Shown: positions 8,128 through 14,475 of the stretch, piece by piece
How positions within the stretch are numbered: position 1 is the stretch's first letter
Layout: every line of letters begins with the position of its first letter
Assembly (NCBI GenBank): GCA_003550305.1
Contig: QKYT01000228.1
Location: forward strand, 112,818-127,292
DNA: 14,475 nt
Direction: 5' to 3'
Source of the DNA: Glomus cerebriforme
Lineage: Eukaryota > Glomeromycota > Glomeromycetes > Glomerales > Glomeraceae
Notes under the pieces: model-generated
What the model was told of the DNA's origin: nothing
The model's input: the letters and a program-made list of their open reading frames with translations, nothing else
Database searches by the model: none
Position numbers and translations under genes: made by a program

Positions 8128-8424
8128 TAATGGAAGTACAAAACATCATCCAAATTTAGTAACATATCATATCGGTATGACACAAAATTTAATATCATAT
8201 TCCATTGAAAGCTTTACAACTTTCTTGTGTGTTTATTCTTTCACCAGAAGTAATGACAATGTATCGTAAAATCTTTATTCTATTATAAGAAAAAAATTAC
8301 AATATGATGTATTCCTTGAAGGTATTATTTATTAAAGCAAATTTCTCCTGAATATCATCTCTAATAATAGTTATATTTATCAAGTATGCCAAATAAATTC
8401 ATTTAATTTATTTTGAAGATTGCA
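8128..8424. other. Non-coding stretch
   Basis: No coding frame or repeat is supported between the hairpin cluster and the TA-flanked element. Confidence 0.5.
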
Positions 8425-8938
8425 ATACAGATGGATACCAAAAGTATCCAGATACTTGTGATTATCTCACCATCCAGTAATTCAAATTTTATAAATAAAG
8501 ACTTATTGGATTTGTCTCATTAATATGAATCGAATGGCAATCAGCTCATCGCTCTATGCATTAATAGATTATGAGATAATTGTTAAATGTCCAAAATATA
8601 TTTTTTAAATATATCTTCACATCTATTGATCCTAAAGATATAATCTAGTTACTATTTGATTCGTCTAAATAATATGGATCCAATAAGTTTTTATTCGTCA
8701 AATTTGAATCACTGAATGGCGAAATAATATCATAAACGTGTTTTGGCCAAAATTTTTAATTTAAGAAAAATTGGATGTTCTGGCAATTATCTTATAATTT
8801 ATCAATGCTAGAGATATGAGTTAATGACCATTCGACTCATCATGATGAAACGTATCCAATGAATTTTTATTTGCCAAATTTGGATCACTAGATGATGGAA
8901 TAATCATGTGTCCGCATAATTTTGGTATCCATCTGTAT
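8425..8938. mobile_element. Non-autonomous Tc1/mariner-like element with long terminal inverted repeats and a third internal arm
   Basis: ACAGATGGATACCAAAA (8427-8443) is the exact reverse complement of 8920-8936, and both ends are flanked by TA (8426-8427 and 8936-8937), the target of Tc1/mariner/pogo transposases. Likeness between the arms continues inward, imperfectly, for about 170 bp (for example GGATTTGTCTCATTAATATG against the complement of CATCATGATGAAACGTATCC). A third copy of the right-arm sequence, in the same direction, lies at about 8610-8760 and shares TTTTTATTYGYCAAATTTGRATCACT. A short perfect palindrome (AAGTATC and GATACTT) follows the left end at 8442-8457. No coding capacity. 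It may be mobilised by a transposase such as the pogo-like one downstream, which is inference. Confidence 0.8.
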
Positions 8939-9308
8939 AATCTCGGGAAAATTATAATATTGTGTCATTTTGCAATTTTACGTAATTTAAACAGTATATT
9001 TAATGTAAGTTACCATTAATTATAAAATACCGTAACACATTTGTTAAATACTGATCTGGCAACTGATAAAACTAAGAAAGGTTTTTATAAGCTTTTATTC
9101 ATCTGGAGAATAAATTCAACACCAATGTATATAAACATGTTTGAAAAACTGTGGAAAAATGTAGTTTAAGAGTTTATAGCAACTCTTTTTTCATGAGTTT
9201 CAATTTTTTCTTTACCATATCTTTAAACTCTTAAGGTATTGATGAATAATTTTTTTAAGTTTATATTTAAAGATATTTAAAAATTACATTTATTTTATTT
9301 TTAGAAAT
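8939..9308. other. Non-coding stretch with an 11-bp inverted repeat, 5' of the pogo-like gene
   Basis: TTAAGAGTTTA (9166-9176) pairs with TAAACTCTTAA (9224-9234), leaving a loop of 47 bases. A T-rich AG (TTATTTTTAG ending at 9304) sits five bases before the transposase ATG and looks like an intron acceptor, so an upstream non-coding exon may lie here. No terminal repeat for the transposon could be set. Confidence 0.45.
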
Positions 9309-9942
9309 ATGGTTCGTGAAAATTTTTGAGCTCGTCATGTTAATATTACACAAAAAAAGAGACGTCAATGGTTAGCACGAGAAAAGTTGATAGTAATCGT
9401 ATATTATGAACAAGGTCATAGCAAACGGTCAACAGCTGATAAATTTGAAGTTGAATCAAAACAACTTCATGACTGGTTGAAACATAAAGAACAGCTTATG
9501 AAGGTACTCAGAAGCTTGTTTCAGGTGCATGACCAAAATACCCACAACTTGAAACTGAACTCATAGAATGTTTAAAGAGTTTCAAAGTCAACTGAAAATA
9601 GTTTCTTATTATATGATTCAGACAAAAGCATGTACTTTAGCCAAAAAACTAGTATACGAAACAGTGTATCTAGATATAAAAGAAGCAAAATTTTCTCAAA
9701 AATGGGTTGATAGTTTTATGTTTCATCATAATTTAGTTAACAGAAGAAAAACAACAGTTGCTTAACGGCTTCCAAAAAATTATGTTAAACAACAAAGTGA
9801 TTTTTTATTATATGTGCTTTTTCGTAGAAGAGAACATCAATATCCATTATCTTTAATTGCAAATATGGATGAACCACCATTGGCATTTAATTTGCCAAGC
9901 AATACAACAGTTGAACAATGTGGTACTAAAACTATTTCAACT
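9309..9942 (+). pseudogene. Pogo/Tigger-like transposase, 5' fragment
   Basis: N-terminal and middle parts of a Tc1/mariner-superfamily cut-and-paste transposase. From ATG 9309 the frame gives KRRQWLAREKLIVIVYYEQG and then SKQLHDWLKHKE, a psq-type helix-turn-helix. After a shift near 9500 comes PKYPQLETELIEC, and after another near 9565 the CENP-B-type DNA-binding part (KFSQKWVDSFMFHHNLVNRR). It ends with FRRREHQYPLSLIANMDEPP, holding the first catalytic Asp (normally DETP here, so a Thr-to-Pro change), and LPSNTTVEQCGTKTIST. Homology stops at about 9942. The later catalytic residues are missing and I found no continuation after the hAT element. Stops at 9327, in the GA-stop-PKYP segment and at 9763 all fit single transitions from Arg or Gln codons. 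The truncation point next to hAT-associated sequence suggests a later insertion or deletion. Confidence 0.85.
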
Positions 9943-9985
9943 TAATGTTTATATTCAGATTTATCATATCCGGTTATGTTAATAG

Positions 9986-10075
9986 ATATCTGGTAAAAAG
10001 CAGATATCCAGATAAGGATTTTTTAATTTAACAGTTATCTGGATAAAATTTGATTCAAACAGATCCTCTGGATAT
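9986..10075. repeat. Cluster of TATCTGG/CCAGATA motifs, possible hAT subterminal repeats
   Basis: ATATCTGG (9986-9993), CCAGATA (10008-10014), TTATCTGGATAA (10035-10046) and CTCTGGATA (near 10065) lie within 90 bp in both orientations. Short repeated motifs inside the ends are typical of hAT elements, where they bind transposase. The hAT gene begins about 170 bp downstream. On the far side, TATCCGGATAC near 11951 and ACTGGATAGG near 12008 may be the counterpart, but no clean terminal repeats or 8-bp duplication were found. Confidence 0.5.
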
Positions 10076-10243
10076 AAACCGTTAACCTATATGATATATT
10101 TGCTATTCTGATCTGTACTAATGTAGCACTATCATATGACTATAAATATTAAATACGTGTAAAGTTCGTTAATCTTGTCATTTTTGTTTTTACTGTTTCA
10201 TATCATAACTTGTAGTACACTATCTTCATATTTTAATTTTCAA

Positions 10244-11674
10244 ATGGCACAACACCAAGGTAGTATTACACCCTCTTCTTTTCCAAACATACCACCTTGT
10301 GAAAGTTCTATTCAACTGGTAAAAAAAAACTAAAATTTCAAGAAAAAAAACTAGTTGGATATGGAAATATTTTATTGAAGGACGTACTGATAATGATGAA
10401 TTAGCTATAATATGTCAGGTAGAAAAGGAAAATGGGATAAAATGTAATGTAAAACTTAAATATGATAGGTCAACGGGTAATGGTATTGGTCATTTATGGT
10501 CTATTTATAAAATAACTAAAAATAAAAAACCTGTGATATAATATTTATGATTTAATTAATGGAATAATTTAATAATGTATTAATATTTAAGTTGATGAAT
10601 ATAAATAACTTTTTATTTTATTTAATTTTGTAAAAAAAATAGGATAAACGATAACAAAAACTTACTTTAACTGAAAGACATCCAGAAAAGCGGCAAAATG
10701 AATTTTATCAATTTCTGGCCAATTGGGTTATTGATGATCTTCAACCTTTTTCAGTTGTTAACAGCCCATCATTTCATATTTTCTGCAATGAATTAGATCC
10801 CATATATAATGATAACTGATAATGAGTGGTCATTAATCTTAGATTTAACTGAAATACTTTTTCATTTTGCAGAAGCAACAGATTATTTGGAAGAAAGTAA
10901 ATATTGCACTTACAGCAGCATCAATCCCACTATTATAGAAATTATAAAATGGTTTCGTCCAACTTCATCATCAATTAATAATTCCAATCTTACTGATATT
11001 AATCTTGATAGAATTGCTGATACATTTAGAGAAGTTTCTGAGCTGGATAAAGACAAAGAAATTAATACACTTGTTGATATTTGTAACCTTTTAAATCAAA
11101 TAAAGAAAAACTTATACAAGGCATTAGTTCATTATTTTGATCCTACATCATCTGAAGCTCTTTTTGATCCACGCTTCAAAAATTATGATTATTCACTTTA
11201 GATAATAAGTAAGATGCAGAAGATGAATTGAGAAATAAATATGAAGATATAAAAATGAACTAACTAACTACTACTGTATTTGTGTTTCCAGTTTCTCATC
11301 CGCATCAAAAAAAGAGATCACTATTTGATGCTTTTACCAGATCATCAACAGTTGAAGATGAGATAAACGAATATCTAGTATTAGATGAAATTCCATTTGA
11401 CAAAAATCCATATATATGGTGGAGTGAAAAGAAGGAAAAATTTCCAATTTTAAGCCAATTGGCTAGAAAGATATTAGTTGTTCGGGCAGCATTTACTCCT
11501 TCAGAATGATTGTTCTTAAATGCAGGTAATCTTTTGACTGTTAAAAGAACAAGAATTAAACCAGATTTATTTAGTCGTGTTATGTTCTTGAAATGGAATG
11601 GCCACCATTTTACTAGTATTCATCCTCCAGCTCAACAGGCAACTATTGATGAAACAACTATTATTGAAGTTTAG
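10244..11674 (+). pseudogene. hAT-family transposase, internally deleted and frameshifted
   Basis: Remains of a BED-finger hAT cut-and-paste transposase. From ATG 10244 (MAQHQGSITPSS) two shifts in A runs (near 10321-10330 and 10343-10350) lead to a BED-like segment: TSWIWKYFIEGRTD, CQVEKENGIKCNVKLKYD and HLWSIYK, where the last zinc ligand His seems replaced by Tyr. A likely intron of about 110 bp ends at an AG near 10642. Then come LTERHPEKRQNEFYQFL, NWVIDDLQPFSVVNSPSF and CNELDPIY, and at about 10806 the reading jumps to EWSLILDLTEILFHFAEATDY, so most of the RNase H-like catalytic core is deleted. The last part holds the dimerisation region (PYIWWSEKKEKFPILSQLAR, VVRAAFTPSE-stop-LFLNAGNLLTVKRTR), ending at TAG 11672-11674. 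It cannot make active transposase. Confidence 0.88.
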
Positions 11675-12261
11675 AAACAATAATTCTATACTGTATGATA
11701 CTATGATTACATATTTACACAATAAAATTCAATAAAATTTTTTCTTAAAAATAATTTTTTCATGTATATTTATTTTAATGTTATAATATTAAATAAATAA
11801 AAATAAAAAGTTTTGTAAATTTTGAATATTAGGTTCGTCAATATAAATAAAAGAGTTCCAACAGTCAAAACACATTTGCTCAGACAATATAATAATATAA
11901 TAAAAATCTTGGCAAAAAAAAATATTTGGTTTATGGATTATTTACTTATATATCCGGATACAAAATCCATTAATGACCCATTAAGTATCTGCAAAATCAC
12001 GGGTTAAAACTGGATAGGTTGCTGGGACTTGCATTAAATGGCCTAGTTTCCACGTACTCCCTCCCTCTTTGATAGCATCATATATTATTACTTAGCTGAT
12101 AATGAAAATAATAAAGTTTCGTCTATAATCTAGGCTTTTGACATATTGAGCCTTATACTTCAAATTTTAATAATGTAATTATTAAGTACAATTGCAAATA
12201 AAAATAAGGAAGAGTGAGATTCTGTGATTAACATTACTTCCCGAAGTGGCCTGTGCGCAAA
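11675..12261. other. Non-coding stretch between the hAT gene and the minus-strand 3' exons
   Basis: The left part probably holds the hAT 3' flank and right end, with TATCCGG and CTGGATA motifs near 11951-12015. A 61-codon open frame at 11822-12007 has no protein-like character. From about 12100 to 12261 the sequence is probably the 3' untranslated region of the minus-strand host gene, but no firm polyadenylation signal is visible. Confidence 0.5.
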
Positions 12262-12450
12262 CTAGAGTTCATTTAAACCCAGCTTCTCTAGTCCAGCGAA
12301 CTGGCCAGCCGTAAACATTCTCTACACATAAAAACTATAGAGATACACATTCAGAAATTGGGATAAACTTACAGTATTTGGAAGATTAGTGACAGCCCAG
12401 TGCAAACGTGATACTGTAGCCCTGTTCAATTCTAGATTGGATCGTTCAGA
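12262..12450 (-). CDS. Last two exons of an unidentified intact host gene (partial at its 5' end)
   Basis: On the minus strand a T-rich acceptor (TTTTTTTTTCAG) leads into exon 12450-12373, encoding SERSNLELNRATVSRLHWAV and TNLPNT. A perfect GTAAGT donor opens a 51-bp intron (12372-12322) ending in TGTGTAG. Exon 12321-12262 encodes RMFTAGQFAGLEKLGLNEL and a TAG stop. Both exons are multiples of three and the frame is undamaged. Base composition is clearly more GC-rich than the flanks. These traits set it apart from every pseudogene in the window and point to a functional or recently functional gene. I do not recognise the protein. The 5' part is not visible: the sequence further upstream is two MITEs and AT-rich DNA. 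The first ten codons or so of the upstream exon lie in the end of the MITE at 12419-12677. Confidence 0.7.
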
Positions 12451-12677
12451 CTGAAAAAAAAAGTAACCAGTCAAATCATAGTCACAATTGAGCACAATTT
12501 GTACGGCTCAATCAGATCATATCATAAACAATAGATATGATTGGCCATTAGCATGCGTCACATTAGTTTATCAAAATCGATCAGAGGTGAATACCTATTT
12601 TCATAGATCAGTTAGTAACCAATAATTTAAGGGCATATTTTGCAATTAATCTGATCTGATCTAAAACTGAACAGGGC
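12419..12677. mobile_element. MITE with GCCCTGTTCA terminal repeats
   Basis: GCCCTGTTCA (12419-12428) is the exact reverse complement of 12668-12677, and likeness continues inward for about 22 bp (AATTCTAGATTGGATC against AGTTTTAGATCAGATC). The 259-bp element has no coding capacity of its own. The CCTGTTC ends recall PIF/Harbinger-type MITEs, but a three-base duplication could not be shown, so the superfamily is a guess. Its left end lies inside the open reading frame of the minus-strand exon at 12373-12450. Confidence 0.75.
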
Positions 12678-12689
12678 TTGTAATTAGAT

Positions 12690-12981
12690 CTGTTCATTTC
12701 TGATTGTTCAGGTTTTTGATCACAAAATCCGTTAACCAATCCGAATATGTGATCAAAAATCAGAGTTGAGTTGGCTGATCATGATCACAAAAAAATTTCA
12801 ACTTCAACCAATAAGTACATTTATTTTTGTTGATTTTATTCATTTTTAAAATATGATCAAAAAAAAACTACTTTTTTTTAGGTCTGAAAAATTGGGTCAC
12901 TGATTGAGTTACACAATCCCATCAGCCAATATTTATCGACTCAAAACCTGATCAAAAATCCAATCAATCAGAAATGAACAG
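12690..12981. mobile_element. Second MITE, CTGTTCATTTCTGATTG terminal repeats
   Basis: CTGTTCATTTCTGATTG (12690-12706) is the exact reverse complement of 12965-12981. Further inward GTTTTTGATCA (from 12712) is matched by TGATCAAAAATC (12949-12960). The 292-bp element has several TGATCA words and no coding frame. Its CTGTTCA ends match the start of the neighbouring MITE, only 12 bp away, so the two are probably related families, one inserted beside the other. A target-site duplication is not clear. Confidence 0.8.
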
Positions 12982-13119
12982 GCCTATTATCAGATACAAT
13001 CCAATCATCAAGTGATTTTTGCTGATCAGTGAATTTTTTAATCTATAAAGACACGATACGTCAAATTGGTCAAAAACATTAAAATTCTAAATTACTTTTA
13101 ATTACTTTCTGCAAACAGA
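12982..13119. other. Short non-coding interval
   Basis: Nothing is supported between the second MITE and the decayed plus-strand gene. A possible upstream exon of the minus-strand gene was looked for and not found. Confidence 0.4.
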
Positions 13120-14261
13120 ATGTCAAGTAAAAGAAATACAAGTAAAAGACTGTGAAGAACTATAGATAAAGAGAAGAAAAAGTTGGTATATTATTTTTGG
13201 GATCTTATGTAACATTTTGTATTTTGATTTCAAAGATACAAAAATCACATTAGGCTCAGCATAGTTTTATTCAACTAAGATCCCCTAACAAAGAGAAGAC
13301 AATTACGAATAGTAAACAGCTCGCATTTATGAACAAAGAAGTAGAACAATTAATTAACAAAAAGTGGAAATATTCAAGTATGTTTATTATTTCAATAACC
13401 ATAGTGCACTTGCAGAAAATATGATCTTTGTTCAGTCAGTGAAAACGCAAGTATACTTAATAATGTGAACAGAATTATTAAATTTTTTTAAATCTATTAC
13501 AGTATCTACAGATGGGAAAATGTCTGACAATTCAGAAGATAAAGATCAGGTTACGTCTAATATATTCAATACTCCAAAAGAAAAGGCAAGCTTAATTTCT
13601 ACTTTCTACTATATCGTTAATGTGTTTCTGTATCGTTTACTAGAATTAAGGATGAATTTGATCAGATTCTGGCAAATTTGGAAATGAAATCTCATCTGAA
13701 ACGATATAATATCATCTGCCTCTTTGATGTCAAATTTACATTTACAAAAAACTCTTTACGGTATTATCAACTAGACAAATGCAAAGATTTAAAAATGAAT
13801 GGATAGAGGTAAGTTTATTTTATATTAATATTGAAATTATGAATATTGAATATATTGAATTAACAAATATACTATAACAATGATAAGGCCAAAAAATCTG
13901 TGAAATAAGAAACAATTGAAGAATCTTAGAATAAATATACATTGAAAGAACAAGTCGATATTTACTTCAAAATTCTTGAAGAAAAGATGAACAAAGATAC
14001 ATTCTTTATTGACTTTAATGAACTTTTTATGGCTTTTATGAAGCAACTATCTAATGAATACCAGCACTGAAGTAATTACGAGTTATTTTGGTGTCAAGAT
14101 TTATATAAACGGATGTAAGTTTTATGGTAGTTTATCACGAATATCAATCACGCCATTAACAGTTAATTGTTTTTTTCCTTTATATTAGGACTCTTCAATT
14201 TCTCCATAATCGTAGTATTTTGAAAGACAAAACTGCAAGTGAATTCTGTTACAGAGACTAG
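13120..14261 (+). pseudogene. Decayed multi-exon gene of unknown function
   Basis: The start segment (ATG 13120) gives SSKRNTSKRL-stop-RTIDKEKKKLVYYFW, then after a shift RSPNKEKTITNSKQLAFMNK and EVEQLINKKWKY. A middle segment gives STDGKMSDNSEDKDQ, then KDEFDQILANLEMKSHLKRY. The 3' part is best kept: MQRFKNEWIE ends at 13808 with a GTAAGT donor. Exon 13888-14114 reads AKKSVK-stop-ETIEES-stop-NKYTLKEQVDIYF, then KILEEKMNKDTFFIDFNELF, MAFMKQLSNEYQH-stop-SNYELFWCQDLYKR. A GTAAGT donor at 14115 and a TATATTAG acceptor at 14188 join it in frame to exon 14189-14261 (TLQFLHNRSILKDKTASEFC) ending in TAG 14259-14261. Introns are 79 and 74 bp. Stops in the middle exon are at 13906, 13927 and 14068. 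I do not recognise a family. The charged, helical, aromatic-rich sequence is protein-like, and transposon origin is possible but unproven. Confidence 0.6.
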
Positions 14262-14280
14262 AAATGCGATCCATAATCTG

Positions 14281-14405
14281 CAAATCTGGATTATCCGTTC
14301 ATCCATTCAGATTAAACGGATAGATGAATTTTAATCATGGATGGAAATCTGATTCGGAATTGATCCGGATAGATTACGGATAATCGGATAATCCGTTATA
14401 ATCCG
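14281..14405. repeat. Cluster of ATCCG/CGGAT motifs, possible transposon end
   Basis: GGATTATCCG (14288-14297) and a series of CGGATA, TCCGGATA, CGGATAATCGGATAATCCG and AATCCG words in both orientations fill 120 bp, with CGGATAGATGAA facing the complement of TTCATCCATTC. The density of short inverted motifs fits the subterminal region of a hAT-like or related element that continues beyond the window. Confidence 0.5.
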
Positions 14406-14430
14406 TTTTTATTTTATTTTATTTTATTTT
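14406..14430. repeat. (TTTTA)n microsatellite
   Basis: Five units of TTTTA/ATTTT follow directly on the last ATCCG motif. It is the complement of the AAAAT repeat at 599-626. Confidence 0.85.
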
Positions 14431-14475
14431 TTTCTTTTAAATATAATACAAGTCACTAACTTTATTTCTTTCCTC

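Noticed and set aside
11822..12007. 61-codon plus-strand open frame after the hAT gene
   Set aside because: No recognisable protein pattern and a non-standard start. It overlaps probable hAT end motifs.
12051..12066. CTCCCTCCCTCTTTG as a Stowaway-type MITE end
   Set aside because: It resembles the plant Stowaway terminal repeat only in its first eight bases, and no inverted partner was found nearby.
13837..14046. 69-codon minus-strand open frame
   Set aside because: It is the shadow of the plus-strand exon at 13888-14114, whose splice sites and composition are more convincing.

Overview
This window reads as an AT-rich (I estimate about three quarters A+T), repeat-laden eukaryotic genome, most likely a fungus and probably an arbuscular mycorrhizal one (Rhizophagus/Glomeromycotina type). 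The grounds are short introns of about 50-110 bp with GTAAGT-like donors and T-rich AG acceptors, AAT/AAA-rich codon use, several decayed DNA-transposon families of kinds I associate with those genomes, and no bacterial gene layout. The assignment is an inference, not a database match. Almost no intact gene is present. Most coding potential lies in pseudogenes that show only when several reading segments are read together across stops, frameshifts and introns.

Layout. 1-1990 is non-coding, with a minisatellite of about eight 60-84 bp units (786-1380) and two copies of a 29-bp motif whose third copy lies at 6671. 1992-3490 holds a decayed minus-strand coding region: an Asn/Lys/Glu-rich upstream part and a better-preserved downstream part, split by frameshifts and stops. 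3491-4358 is non-coding and ends in a small nested-hairpin element (4121-4239). 4359-6527 is a spliced DDE-integrase transposon gene with a Cys-rich tail. It has many nonsense codons but no frameshift that I found. 6843-7796 is a pseudogene of what looks like a multicopy fungal family with a possible FYRC-like domain, and all four ambiguous bases (N) of the window fall in or just after it.

7994-8127 is a cluster of AATACCC/GGGTATT hairpins. 8425-8938 is a non-autonomous element with TA-flanked terminal repeats and three related arms. 9309-9942 is the 5' part of a pogo-like transposase, cut off just before an internally deleted hAT transposase (10244-11674). 12262-12450 (minus) holds two clean, intact 3' exons of an unidentified host gene. 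The second-to-last exon runs into the end of a MITE (12419-12677), which seems to supply its splice acceptor and first codons. A second MITE follows (12690-12981). 13120-14261 is a decayed multi-exon gene of unknown function on the plus strand, and the window closes with a cluster of ATCCG motifs and a (TTTTA)n microsatellite.

These genes do not form a pathway. The region is best described as a transposon graveyard next to the remains of one host gene. The points of most interest are the MITE-derived exon, the nonsense-rich but frameshift-free decay of two genes, and two unrecognised decayed multi-exon genes.
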